A stretch of 64,000 nt of DNA from Bacillota bacterium. Lineage in GTDB: Bacteria > Bacillota > Clostridia > Acetivibrionales > DSM-1351. The stretch covers positions 89,971-153,970 of the forward strand of contig JAEWCZ010000069.1 of the NCBI GenBank assembly GCA_023390335.1, read 5' to 3'. Position 1 is the first letter of the stretch. Each line of letters opens with the position of its first letter. The notes below the pieces were generated by a model. That model made no database searches. It was not told where the DNA came from and was given only the letters and a program-made list of their open reading frames with translations. Position numbers and translations under genes: made by a program. Positions 36,422 to 50,000 of this stretch are shown here, piece after piece.

Positions 36422-37595
36422 AATAGCCAGACTCTTTTGCATCATTTTATGTATAACAATAAGTATGGTAACCCTGACAGGCTGTTATGACAACCGGGAG
36501 ATTGAAGACTTAGCGTATGTAGTAGCAATTGGGATAGATGAAGCTGATAACAATATGTTTAATCTTACCTTTCAGACTGCTGTACCAAAATCTATAACCA
36601 CCGGAGAAGGGGAGACGACTAGTATAAAATCCTTCAAGACTGATAATTTTCTTTCCGGTTTAAGGAAAACAGGAAGATATTTAAGTAAAAAAATAAATTT
36701 ATCCCATACAAAAATAATTGTAGTTTCTGAAGGAATAGCTAAAAGGGGACTACTTCCATTTTTGAATGGTTTACAAAACTATATGGAACTCCGTCCCAAC
36801 GTAAATATAATTGTTTCTGCAAATGGAGCCAAGGACTATATAGAATCTCTGGAACCAAAGCTCTCGGCCAATCCGACTAAATATTACGATATGATGTTTA
36901 AATCCTATCAAACAGATTTTCGCGTACCAAGCTCACAGTTGGGAGATTATCTATATAGAACCAGAAGTTCAGGTTCCCAACCGGTAACCATATACACAGA
37001 GATAGATAATAGTATTATAGACACCAAAAAACCTGAAACGGATAAACCTGAGGAAGACCAGGGAAAGAAAAAGAAAAACATGTCTATAAAGGGTCTGGCT
37101 GTATTTAATGGAGATAAAATGAAAGGGAGCTTAGATTCAGCAGAAACTTCCATATACGCCTTAATGACAGGGTCTATAGATAGTATAAAACTAGAGGTTA
37201 ATGATCCTTTTGAGGATAGATATAAAATATTAAGCAACGTAATGATGGATAGATCCTCTAAAACAACCGTCCAAATAAATGGCAATAAACCACAAATAAA
37301 TATAGACCTAAAGCTTCATGCAGACATAGAAGCTGTTCAGAGCAATATAAATTACTCCGATCCTGCAAAATTAAAAAAAGTTCAAAAACAGTACGAGGAT
37401 TATTTAAAAAATGAAATGAACAGCCTTCTTACCAAAGCTTCATACCAATATAAAAGTGATATATTCGGCTTCGGACAGATTGCAAAGAAAAACTACAGTT
37501 CAATACAACAATGGGAAAAAGCCAAATGGCATGATATTTTCCCCAATGCGGTTTACAGAATAAAGATCAACATGACGGTATCTGGTCAGCAATAA
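36414..37595 (+). CDS. Germinant receptor C subunit (lipoprotein), operon 2
   Basis: About 393 residues from ATG 36414, preceded by GGAGGG. The signal peptide ends at the lipobox LTGC (Cys23), followed by YDNREIEDLAYVVAIGID. A Lys/Glu-rich linker (DKPEEDQGKKKKN) lies near residue 210. It overlaps the B gene by eight bases, so A, B and C are translationally coupled. Confidence 0.93.
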   Translation: MIKIARLFCIILCITISMVTLTGCYDNREIEDLAYVVAIGIDEADNNMFNLTFQTAVPKSITTGEGETTSIKSFKTDNFLSGLRKTGRYLSKKINLSHTKIIVVSEGIAKRGLLPFLNGLQNYMELRPNVNIIVSANGAKDYIESLEPKLSANPTKYYDMMFKSYQTDFRVPSSQLGDYLYRTRSSGSQPVTIYTEIDNSIIDTKKPETDKPEEDQGKKKKNMSIKGLAVFNGDKMKGSLDSAETSIYALMTGSIDSIKLEVNDPFEDRYKILSNVMMDRSSKTTVQINGNKPQINIDLKLHADIEAVQSNINYSDPAKLKKVQKQYEDYLKNEMNSLLTKASYQYKSDIFGFGQIAKKNYSSIQQWEKAKWHDIFPNAVYRIKINMTVSGQQ

Positions 37596-37615
37596 TAAAA
37601 TCGGGAGTGAATAAA

Positions 37616-37780
37616 ATGGTAGGTAATATCATTATAGTAATATTCTTAGTTTGGATATGTATATATTCATTCAGCTTCGGAGTGTATACGTGGAAAAATA
37701 GCAACTGGTTCGGCGGATTGGTAGTAATTCTGTTATCCTTAATATCACTGTTGCTTCCCGCAGCAATGATGTTTATGTAA
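37616..37780 (+). CDS. Small two-helix protein (candidate D subunit), operon 2
   Basis: 54 residues, ATG with GGGAG eight bases upstream, 20 bases after the C subunit. Two hydrophobic helices (about 3-22 and 30-53) surround GVYTWKNSNWFGG. It has the size and topology of the small D-subunit proteins of some GerA receptors, and matches the small gene of operon 1 in size and topology though not in sequence. Confidence 0.7.
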   Translation: MVGNIIIVIFLVWICIYSFSFGVYTWKNSNWFGGLVVILLSLISLLLPAAMMFM

Positions 37781-37840
37781 AAATAGAAATAATCTATGGT
37801 ATTACTTTGAAAGAATTACACTGGATATCTTTTGAGGTTA

Positions 37841-37895
37841 AAAACCCGCCCTATGGTTCAGTATAATCCGCTGAACCATAGGGCGGGTTTTTTTT
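37841..37895 (+). terminator. Strong terminator after germination operon 2
   Basis: AAACCCGCCCTATGGTTCAG pairs perfectly with CTGAACCATAGGGCGGGTTT around a nine-base loop, then a long T run. Confidence 0.95.
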
Positions 37896-37904
37896 ATGTT
37901 CACT

Positions 37905-37952
37905 AAGTGTGGATAATTTTGTACAAATTACAAAAAATATCCACACTTTTTT
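37905..37952 (+). terminator. Second hairpin upstream of the giant gene
   Basis: AAGTGTGGATA (37905-37915) and TATCCACACTT (37938-37948) are a perfect 11-base inverted repeat with a 22-base loop and a T run. It lies ahead of the next promoter, so it is a back-up terminator or an operator rather than an attenuator. Confidence 0.6.
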
Positions 37953-37953
37953 A

Positions 37954-37983
37954 TTGACTTTAATAATTTATTAATTGTAAAAT
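37954..37983 (+). promoter_or_regulatory. Promoter of the giant surface-protein gene
   Basis: TTGACT at 37954-37959, an 18-base spacer and TAAAAT at 37978-37983. The predicted leader of about 95 bases is AT-rich and shows no riboswitch that I recognise. Confidence 0.65.
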
Positions 37984-38085
37984 ATAAGTATTTAATACAA
38001 TTAGTTACAATAATGTAAATAAACAAAATATAAGGTGTTATATAGTAAGAAAATATGATTCGAGCACATAAAATAGGGGGGCATT

Positions 38086-41000
38086 ATGAATAATACAAGA
38101 ATATCTAGAAAAGTTTTGGCGGTTTTTCTAACGGTCTGTGTACTATTATCTTCAATCAGCACTACAGGCTTGGTAATGGCGCAGGGCGAGGATCAGCTGG
38201 GAACACCACCGAATGTAAGAGCTGTTCCAATAAGTAATTCGAAAATAAAGCTATCCTGGGATACAGTTCCTGATGCTCAACAATATGATGTTGAGGCAGA
38301 TGGCAGGATAATCAACTCAATATCTGCATTGGAATACATCCAAAACGGACTGGAAGCTGGCTCACAGCACACATACAGAGTAAGAGCTGTAAATCCTTCC
38401 GGACAGGGAAGTTGGAGTGATGTTATTGTTCAAACAACACTTGCAAATGATACCTCGTCCAGTGGCCTTGATACCCCCCAAAATCTTAAGGCAACACAAG
38501 CTGGAGCTGACTCTGTATCAATTACGTGGGATACAGTAAACGGTGCTACGGGTTACGATATAGAAGTGGATGGAACCATAATTGATAATGGCAATGAGAC
38601 TGTGTATACGCATACAGGACTGAAAGTCGATTCACAGCACAGTTATAAAGTCAGGGCCAGAAATGCGGATGGGACAGGCAACTGGTCTCAGACACTAACT
38701 CTAAATTTTTCGGAAGGTGGTACTAATGACGGTTCCGAAGGAGGGTCTGAAGAGGAAGTCTCGGTTCCCCAAAATCTTACGGCCACGTCAATTAATAACA
38801 ATTCGATCTTGGTAGTATGGGATTCTGTTAGTCAGGCAACAGGTTATGATATTGAGGTAGACGGTACAGTAATAGATTGTGGAGAGAATACTGCTTATGT
38901 ACATGATAAGCTGACATCAGGTAGTAGCCACAATTATAGGGTAAGAGCAAAAAAACAAAACCAGGTAAGCGAATGGAGTACACTAGTTACACAACAATCT
39001 ATACCAGAAATTCCAACAGAAATAGTACCTACAGTTCCTGAAAACGTCACTGCTACTGCAAAAAGTATAAACGAGATAGAAATTTCTTGGAAACCCGTAA
39101 TTGGAGCAACCGGGTATGATATAGAAGCAGATGGTACAGTAATCGACTGTGGAGCAAATACTATTTACCAACATAAAGATCTGATAGAAGGCAGCAGTCA
39201 TAGCTACAGGGTAAGAGCAAAAAATTCTTCAGGTGTAAGTGCTTGGAGTGTTGTAGTAGAAGCACAATTGGAAAAACCTGTTGAAGTAATCCCTGCCACA
39301 CCTGAAAAGATTACAGCAGATTCAATCGGTGTTAATCAAATAAGTGTTAAGTGGGATGCTGTAAATAATGCATCAGGATACGATATAGAAGTTGATGGCG
39401 CAGTAATAGACTGTGGCGCAAAAACCGAAAGCGTATGCACTGGTCTTGCATCAGGCAGTACTCATATCTTTAGGGTAAGGGCCAAAAATAATTCAGGTGT
39501 CAGTCCTTGGAGTAACGAATTCATTTACTATACTTTGCTTGACCAACCAAAAAATATATCCTCAGTGGCTTCTGAGAGAAGTATTACATTATCTTGGGAA
39601 TCCGTTTCAGAAGCAACTTCATATGACATCTGTGCTGATGGAACTGTTATTGCTGATATAACCGAACTAAGTTATACATTCACCCAACTGGTTCCAAATA
39701 CCAAACATACATATATGATCAGAGCAAAAAATGAGCATAGTATCGGTGGGTGGAGTAATGAGATATCTGAAAATACTTCCAATGAGATTCCAAAAGAATT
39801 AACTTATACTGCATCAACCGATAATATAAAAATTAGCTGGAAGCCTGTAGAAGATGTTATTGGTTATGAAATTGAAGTGGATAAACAAATAATTGATAAT
39901 GGACTTGATACAGTATTTATACATGACGGGTTAAAGCCTAATGAAAATCATACTTATAGAATAAGGGTACATGCAAAATACGGTTATGGTGAATGGAGTG
40001 AACTTGTTACAAAACCAACTCTTGCTCTGGCGCCGACGAACGTAATAACCGAAGCAACTAAAAACTCGATTTTAATAAAATGGGATAAATCAGATGAACC
40101 TACTACAGGTTACCAAATTGAAGTAGATGGAAACATAGTAGACGTAGGGAATGTAACAAGTTATATGCATTCAGGTCTTTCCCCCAATACTGAGCATAAA
40201 TATCGCGTGAGAGCTGTTAATGTTAGCGGTGAGGGAGAATGGTCAACATATATAAGTAAATATAGTCAATATGAAATTTCTGCAAAAATGTATGCTATGG
40301 CTAAAATAGATAGCATTACTGTTAATTGGGAAGCAATAAGCGGTGCAGTCACTTATGACTTGGAAGTGGATGGTGGAGTAGTAAGCAATATAACAGGTAC
40401 ATCTTATGGTCATAAAAATCTGACTCAAAATACGGTTCACAACTATAGGTTAAGATATAAAGATGCAAAAGGTAATATTAGCGAATGGAGTGAACTATTT
40501 GTTCAATATACTTCTAACCCCGGCAATAGTACCAATGGTCAGTGGGTTACCAGTATATCACAAATGAATTATCCAAGACATGGAGCAGGAGTTGCAGAGT
40601 TAAATGGCAAAATTTACGCCATTGGAGGACAGCGTACTTATGTTTCCAGCAGATATAATAGTTCTACAGGTACTACTACTTATTTTACCCAAAGTACATA
40701 TAGCAATTCAATTGAGGAGTATGATCCTGCAAACAATAAATGGGTTAATAAAAATCCTATGCCGACTGCAAGATGGGGACTATCTGCAGTAGTGCTTAAT
40801 GGTAAAATTTATGCCATCGGTGGGTATAACGACAATGGATACCTCAGTATTGTTGAAGAGTATGATCCCGTAAGTAATACATGGAACACAACTAAAAAGG
40901 GAATGAATACAGCAAGGTATTTGTTTGGAGCTGCTGAGGTTAACGGAAAGATTTACATAATAGGTGGTAAAGGTAGCAGCGGAGTTCTAAGTTCAGTAGA

Positions 41001-44000
41001 GGAATATGATCCTACGTTAAATACTTGGACGACAAAAGCAAGTATGATAACTGCAAAGTACGGGCTGGGAGTTACCGCTGTAAATAACAGAATATATGCT
41101 ATAGGCGGGTATAACGACAAAAATTATTTAGATGAAGTTGAAGTCTTTGATCCAGCTAATAACAGTTGGAGTAGAAAAACCAGTATACCGACTTCTAAAG
41201 CATATTTTGGAGTAGCAGCTGCAGGCAACAAAATATTTACTGCAGGAGGGTTTAATGGCAATTACTTAAACCTCTCTGAAGAATATGACATTTCAACAAA
41301 TACATGGCTGACAGCAACATCAATACCAACTGCAAACAGTTATTTGGGGTTATCTCAGTCAGACGGCAAAATCTACGCAGTAGGTGGGATGAATGATAAT
41401 AACTCTCATAATTTTGATATAACTATTAATGGGGTATATCAGTATATTTTAAACATTAACTCAAATATACCTGCAACACCCCGGAATATTGTTCTGACAT
41501 CAACTAAGAATACAATCATTATAAAATGGGATAGTGTTGTTGAAGCTGTTGATGGCTATGACATAGAAGTTGACGGTACGATTGTAAATACCGGCTCAAA
41601 TACTACGTATACTCATAACGGGCTTTCAGAAAATACAACACATACTTACAGAATACGGTCAAAAAATGTTGCGGGCGTAAGTGAATGGTCACCGATGACG
41701 GTACAAAAAACCGCAAACACTGCAACAACTCTCAACGGAGAATGGATTACTAAAACAGGAATGAATTATTCAAGACAGGAAGCGGCTTCAGTAGTTTTAA
41801 ATGGGAAAATATATGTTATAGGTGGATTCAACGGAAGTTATCTGAATATAATTGAGGAGTATGACCCGGTAAAAGACAGGTGGGAATCAAAAGAAAACTT
41901 ATCTGTCGGAAGAAGCAGAATGGGTGCAGCTGTAGTTAAGGGTAAAATTTACGTTATAGGTGGGTATAATGATACAGGTTATCTAAATATAGTTGAGGAA
42001 TATGACCCCGCTACAGACAGTTGGGAAAGAAAAAATAATATGCCCACCTCCAGAGCATACTCGGAAGTTACCGAATTAAACGGAAAGATATATGTAACCG
42101 GTGGTCGAACAGGAACCGGGGATTACTCAAACAGGGTGGAAGAATACAATCCGGAAACTGATACATGGATAACCAAAAAGAATATGAATGAAGCAAGAAG
42201 TGAACACACAGCTACTGCCGTAAATGGTAAGTTGTATGTAATTGCAGGACAAACAAGCAATGGGTTATACTCATCGACCGTAGAAGAATACGATCCTTTA
42301 ACTGACACATGGATAATAAAGGGTGGAGTAAATACTCAGAGATACGGGCATAGTGCTGTAACGGTGGGTGGAAGTATATATGTTACCGGCGGATTTAATT
42401 CAGGAGGTTATCTGAAGAAGGTAGAAGAGTATGATCCGGTAAATAATACCTGGCTTGTTAAGGAAGCTAACATGCCTACTGCCAGAAGATATGCCGGAGC
42501 AGAGTTTTTGGATGGCAGAATTTTTGTAATAGGTGGTACAAACGGAGGCTACTTAAATACGGTAGAAGCAATGGTACTGACTAATGCAAAAGTGCCTGAT
42601 GTACCAGCTAATATTGTTTTGACAGCGGCAAAAGATTCAATTAAGCTCACTTGGAATGGAGTACTAGATGCATCCAGTTATGATATAGAGGTTGACGGTA
42701 CTATTATTGATAATAAGCTGAATACAACATACAGTCATACCGGGCTCACAGCCAATACTCAGCATAATTACCGCATCAGAGCAAAAAATATTGCAGGAGC
42801 AGGAAATTGGAGTAATCTTATTTTACAAAAGACTGCAAATCCTGATGCTTCACTAAAAGGGGAATGGCTACAAAAAGGCGGTATGAATGAGGCAAGATAC
42901 GAAGCTGCTACGGCCGTTGTAGACGGAAAACTGTATGTTATGGGTGGTGCAAACAGCAGTGATGCTTATTTAAATTCTGTTGAGGAATATGATCCCGATA
43001 CAGATGACTGGACAACGAGAACGGGCATGGAAGTTGAAAGGAACGGCTCGGGGGCTGCAGTAGCAAATGGCAAAATATATGTGATAGGCGGATATAATGG
43101 TACAGGCTATTTAAAGGTTGTAGAGGAATATGATCCTGCAGCAGACAAATGGACAAGAAAGTCTGAAATGCCCACAGCCAGAGCATTCTCAACTGTTACA
43201 GAAGTAAACGGAAAGATATATGTTACGGGTGGTGAAATAGGAAACGGGAAATACTTGAACACAGTTGAGGAGTATGATCCTGCCACGGATACGTGGACGA
43301 TGAAATCATCCATGAATGAAGCGAGAGCTTATCATTCGGCTACGTATGTTAACGGAAGATTGTATATAATCGGTGGACTTAACGGAAGTAGTGCCTATTC
43401 TTCTATAATTGAGGAATATGACCCGGGTACAGACCTATGGATATTAAAAGGCGGTGTAAATACTCAAAGACATGGGCACAAAGCAGTAGCAGTAAACAAT
43501 AAAATATACGTAATCGGAGGGTCCAATGGTGACTATCTGAATTTGGTGGAAGAATACGATCCTAATACAAATTCATGGCTTACAAAGGAAGCAATGAATT
43601 CTAGAAGACATTGTGCAGGAGCCGAATTCATAGATGGAAAAGTTTATGTTTTTGGAGGGTACAACGGAACTAGCATTCTTAATTCAACAGAAGCATTAGT
43701 GCTTACTACTGCAAAAGTTCCGGCAGTTCCGGTAAATATTATTGCTACGGCTACAACAGACACTATAAAGCTCACTTGGAGCAGTATGTTGGATGCGTCA
43801 AGTTACGAAGTGGAAATAGATGGCATAGTTATAAGTACCGGAAAAAATACTCAGTATACATATGGCGGTCTGAAACCCAATACACAACACAACTACCGCA
43901 TCAGGGCGAAAAATATTGCAGGAGCAGGAAATTGGAGTAATCTTATTTTACAAATGACTGGAAATCCTGATGTTTCGGTAAAAGGGGAATGGTTTACAAA

Positions 44001-47000
44001 AACAGGAATGAATTCTGCCAGATATGCAGAGGCAACGGCAGTGGTAGACGGAAAGTTGTATGCCATAGGAGGAAGCGATGGAAGTTATCTGAATTCTGTT
44101 GAGCAATATGATCCTGCGATTGATAAGTGGACAGCAAAAACAAATATGTCTACTGAGAGATACGGAGTCGGTGCAGCTGTTTTAAATGGAAAGATATACG
44201 CAATCGGAGGTTTTAACAATACAGGTTATTTAAATATAGTTGAAGAATATGACCCGGTAACCGATATATGGACCAGAAAAACTGGAATGCCCACAGCTAG
44301 AGCTTTTGCAGCAGTTACTGAAGTAAATGGAAAGATATATGTAACAGGTGGTGAAATTGGTACCTATAAATATATCAATACTGTGGAAGAATACGATCCT
44401 GTAACCGATAAATGGACTGTCAAGTCTTCTATGTTTAATGTAAGAAGCTACCACACATCGGCAAATGTTAAGGGCAAGATATATGTAATAGGAGGATATG
44501 TCGGGAATAATATATATTCTGCTACAGTGGAGGAATATGACCCGTTAACAGATACATGGGTTCTGAAAGGCGGATTAAATACACAAAGACAGGGAATGAA
44601 AGCGGTTACGGTAGATGATTCTATATATGTAATTGGCGGGTACAATGGCAATAGTCTGAATTTAGTTGAAGAATATAACACTCAGACTAATACCTGGCTT
44701 GTAAAAGAAGGTATGAATTCATCAAGATATCATGTAGCTGCCGAATGCATAGATAGAAAGATATATGCAATAGGCGGACATAACGGAAATAATCCGGTAA
44801 AAACGGTAGAGGTACTGGTTTTATCAAATGCAAAAGTGCCTGATGTACCCCAGAACATAGTAGCTACTGCCAATACTGATTCGATAAAGTTAGTCTGGAA
44901 CAGTGTATTAGACGCATCAAGCTATGAGGTGGAAATAGATGGAATAATTGTAAGTACTGGAAGGAATACGCAATATTCATACGGGGCTCTTAAACCGAAT
45001 ACTCAGCACAACTATCGTATCAGGGCGAGAAACATAGCAGGAGCTGGAGAATGGAGCAGGCTAACAGTACAGAACACTGCAAATCCTGATGCATCACAAA
45101 AGGGCGAATGGCTATCAAAAACTGGCATGAATACATCAAGATATTTTGCAGCTACAGCAATTGTAAATGAAAAAATGTATGTAATAGGAGGATCAAACAC
45201 CAATGATGGTTATTTAAATAGTATAGAAGAGTATGATCCTCATACGGATAAATGGGTAGTAAAAACGGGCATGTCAATGAAAAGGCATGGTTTGGGTGCC
45301 ACAGTGGTAAATGGAAAGATTTATGCCATGGGCGGATATAATGATTCAGGGTATTTGAAGGTCGTTGAGGAATATGACCCATTAACAGACAAATGGACAA
45401 GAAAGTGTGACATGCCTACAGCAAGGGCATACGCTGCAGTTACAGAAGTAAATGGTAAGATATATGTAACGGGTGGTGAAGTTGGAACCGGAAAATATCT
45501 AAATCAAGTGGAAGAGTATAATCCTGCTACTGATACCTGGGCAGTTAAGTCAGCAATGAATGAGTTGAGGGGATATCACGCTTCAGCAAATGTAAATGGC
45601 AAGCTGTATGTAATAGGAGGACTTAACGGAAATAGTATCTATTCCTCTACGGTAGAGGAATATGACCCCATAACTGATACTTGGGTGTTCAAAGGCGGTG
45701 TAAGTACCCAAAGGTATGGACATAAGGCAATCACATTTAATAATAAGATTTACATAATCGGCGGATACAATGGTAGTTACCTAGATAAGGTGGAAGAGTA
45801 TGACCCGGAACAAAATACATGGCTCGTAAAAGAAGTTATGTCCACGGCTAGGCACTGTGCCGGAGCTGAATATCTGGATCAAAAGCTCTTTGCAGTTGGT
45901 GGTGCGACTTCAGACGGAAAATATACAAACACAATGGAGGCAATGGTATTCTCAACGGCAAAAGTACCACAGGTTCCATTGAATATAGTAGTTACAGCAA
46001 CAAAAGATAACATAAAGTTAAACTGGAATAAGGTATCTGATGCATCAAGCTACGATGTCGAATTGGACGGAGCAATTGTAAGTAGCGGAACAGCTAACCA
46101 ATACATTCATACCGGACTAAAAACGAATACACAGCATAATTATCGTGTTAGAGCAAGAAATGTAGCAGGGGCTGGAGAATGGAGCCAGTTAATAATACAG
46201 TGGAGTTCTAACCCAGACGCATCACTAAAGGGCGAGTGGATTCCAAAAACTGAAATGAACACTCAAAGGTGCGGAACTGCAACGGCAGAATTAGATGGAA
46301 AACTGTATGTAATAGGTGGCTATAATGGTAGTACTTATTTAAATACCGTTGAGCAATACGATCCGATTTCTGATAAATGGGTAACAAAAAATAATATGTC
46401 GGTAGCCAGAAGTTATTTGGGTGTTTCAGTGGCGAATGGAAAAATATATGCTATCGGAGGATACAACGGTACAGGTTATATAAATATAGTAGAAGAATAT
46501 GATCCGGTTAGTGACAATTGGACAAGAAAAAGCGGAATGTCATTAGCGAGGGGATACTGCGGAGTCACACAAGTAAATGGAAAAATATATGTAACGGGTG
46601 GTCAGACAGAAAACGGAAAATTTACAAATACAGTTGAAGAATATGATCCTTTGACAGACATGTGGACATTTAAAGCTTCCATGAATGAGGTGCGATACGG
46701 ACATGCAGCAACTGCTGTAAATGGAAGGTTATATGTAATAGGAGGAATGAATAATACTACTGCCTATTCTGCCACAGTAGAGGAATATGACCCTGATAAT
46801 GATATATGGATTCTAAGAGGAGGAGTAAATACCCAAAGAAATGGGCATAAAGCTGTAGTTGTTAATGATAAGATATATGTAATCGGTGGCATATATAATT
46901 CAGGATACCTGAAAACTGTAGAGGAGTATGATCCAAAGCAAAATACATGGCTTGACAAGGAAACGATGGGAACACCTAGAAGCTTTTCAGGTGCTGAATA

Positions 47001-50000
47001 CATAGACAAAAAGATATATGTTACAGGAGGTCAGAATGGCAGCAGTTATCTTAATACAACAGAAGCTATGATTTTGGCCGATTCAAAGGTGCCTGAAATC
47101 CCTGATAATATATATGCAACCGCAACAAAAGATACAATAAAGTTAACCTGGGATGTTGTGCTAGATTCATCAAGCTATGATATTGAAGCAGATGGTGCAA
47201 TTATTAACTGTAAAGGTTCGCAATATATTCACACTAGTCTCAAAACGAACACTCAACATAACTATCGTATCAGAGCGAGAAGTGTAGCAGGAGTGAGTGC
47301 ATGGAGCCAACTTATTGTTCAATGGACATCCAATCCCGATACCTCACAACAAGGCGAATGGATCTCAAAGACAGGAATGCTTTCTGTAAAACAAGGAGCG
47401 TCTGCAGCAGTTGCAAATGGTAAGCTTTACGCAATTGGTGGATACAATGGAACCAGTTATTTAAATACAGTTGAGGAGTACGATCCGCTTGCTGACAAAT
47501 GGACATTAAAAACAAATATGTCCACCGAAAGATCAGGCTTGGGAACTGCTGTAGTAAATGGAAAAGTATATGCTATTGGAGGCCAGAATAGTAAAGGCTA
47601 TTTAAACATAGTGGAAGAATATGATCCGCTGACAGATACATGGACGAGAAAGGCCGGGATGCCAACAACTAGAGCATTTATCGGAGTTGTAGAAGCAGGT
47701 GGAAAGATTTATGTAACAGGAGGTCAAACACAAGACGGTAATTACTCAAGTGTTGTAGAAGAATATGATCCTGCTACTGACTCATGGAGTACAAAAGCTT
47801 CAATGAATGATGTAAGGAGTAAACATACTGCAACAGGTATTAATGGCAAAATATATGTTATAGGTGGCTTAAATGGAAATAACAGCTATTCTGTAACAAT
47901 TGAAGAATATAACCCAACAACTGATAATTGGGTGGTTAAAGGTGGTACTAATACACAAAGATACGGACATGCGGCGGCAGGCGTAAATGACACCACCATA
48001 ATTGTTATGGGTGGAAGTAACACTGACAACTTAACTAAAGTAGAGGAATACAATACCCTGACTAACACATGGCTGGAAAACGAAAAAGCCTTGCCGACAA
48101 AACGCAATTATATGACCGCTGGCTTATTGGATGGAAAGATATACGCCATTGGTGGACTTGACAGCAGTAATTTGAGTACAGTTGAAGCCTTCATTTTAAA
48201 TTGTGAATCAAATAAGCCTGCCATACCCACCGGTATATATGCTGCAGCTACAGACAACAAAGTGACGGTGTATTGGGATAAAGTAATCAACGCAACAGGA
48301 TATGAAATTGTTTTTGATGGTGCAATTGTGCGTACAAATGTAGATACCACAACATTTACACAGAGCGGGCTAGAGGCAAATACACAGCATGTGTACAAGG
48401 TAAGAGCCATAAACGTGGGAGGTGCCGGAGAATGGAGCATTTCTAAAATACAGTTTACGGCCGATGCTCTTTCTTCAACTGGTGGTGAATGGTTATCTGA
48501 AAATGGTGCTATTACTTACAGGTATGGTCACAGTTCAGAGCAAGCGGTCGGTAAGTTATATTCAATAGGAGGATATAATAATGGCTACTTGAGTACTGTG
48601 GAAGAATTCAATCCGAAGCAGAATAAGTGGACTGCGAAGACAAGCATGTCTACACCAAGAGCATATTCCGGAATAGTAAATGTTGATGACAGGCTGTATG
48701 TAATCGGAGGAACAAACGGCAAACCTCTAAATATAGTAGAGGAATATGACCCGGTTACTGATGCATGGATAAGAAAATCTAATATGTTAGAAGCCAGGAG
48801 CTACACAGCGGCTGCAGCGGTAAATGGAAAGATATATGTGGCAGGTGGCTATGACGGAGTAAATTACTTAAACAGCCTTGAGGAATATGACCCGAAAAGT
48901 GATACCTGGACAGCGAAAGCAAGTATGCTAAGTTCAAGAGGAAAGCATGTTTTAGAAGCTGTAAACGGTAAGCTATATGCAATCGGGGGAGTTAGCAATA
49001 ATAATGTTTATGTAAATACTATAGAAGAATATGATCCTACCACAGATACATGGAATTTAAAGGGAGGAGTAAATGTTCAAAGGTATGGACAAGGTGCTGC
49101 TGTAGTAAACGGTAAGATATATGTAGCCGGGGGAAGCAATACTTCAGGCTCCAATCTGAATATACTGGAAGAATACGATCCTGCAATGAATACATGGCTT
49201 ACTAAAAAAGTCATGCCAACATACAGATATGATCTGACATTAACAACTGTTAACGATAAACTATATGCCGTAGGAGGTAACTGTGGATATATCAGCAATC
49301 TGGTAGAGGCATTTATATTAAATAAACCGGGTAACGTACCTGAAACGCCCCAAAATGTATATGCAACTGCTACCCAAAATCAGATTACGGTTAAGTGGGA
49401 CGGAACAGTTGATACAGCTGGTTACGATGTGCTTGTTGACGGAAGTGTCGTTGAGCCTTCAGAAGGTAAGTCGGGCTATAGTGAAGATTTGTGTATAGGC
49501 GGAACAGCATCCGCGAGTAGTACTTATAGTTCAGATTATTACCCTTCCTATGCCTTTAACAATTCCTCGGGAAGTTATTGGCTAGGCTACTCAACGGTCG
49601 GAGTGTGGCTGATGTACGACTTTGGTATGCAGCCTAAGGCAGTAAGCAAGTATACAATAATGGCAAATGCTTATTCACCCACAGGGTGGAATTTCCAGGC
49701 AAGCAATGACGGCAAAAATTGGATCACACTTGACTCCAGAACTGGGGTGGCTCTTGAAAGTACCGCTGTGAGAGAGTTTGAGTTTTATAATAATATACTT
49801 TATAGATACTACAGGATATATATTACAGCTTTTACTAACTCGTATGTAGGTATTAATGAGCTGGAAATGATGAGCAGAACATACAGCTATATACATACCA
49901 ACCTTAGTCCAAATACTGAGCATCATTATTCAGTAAGGTCTAAGAATAATGCGGGAGTAAGCGAGTGGAGTCCTGATCTGATGCAGTATACAACGGATGT

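Noticed and set aside
37984..38085. Riboswitch (c-di-GMP or other) in the leader of the giant gene
   Set aside because: The leader is AT-rich and lacks the conserved blocks of c-di-GMP-I/II or c-di-AMP classes.
42595..48216. Possible integrated mobile element or CRISPR-like array because of the regular spacing
   Set aside because: The periodicity is in frame and encodes FN3 and kelch domains; there are no short identical repeats with unique spacers and no terminal inverted repeats or transposase.
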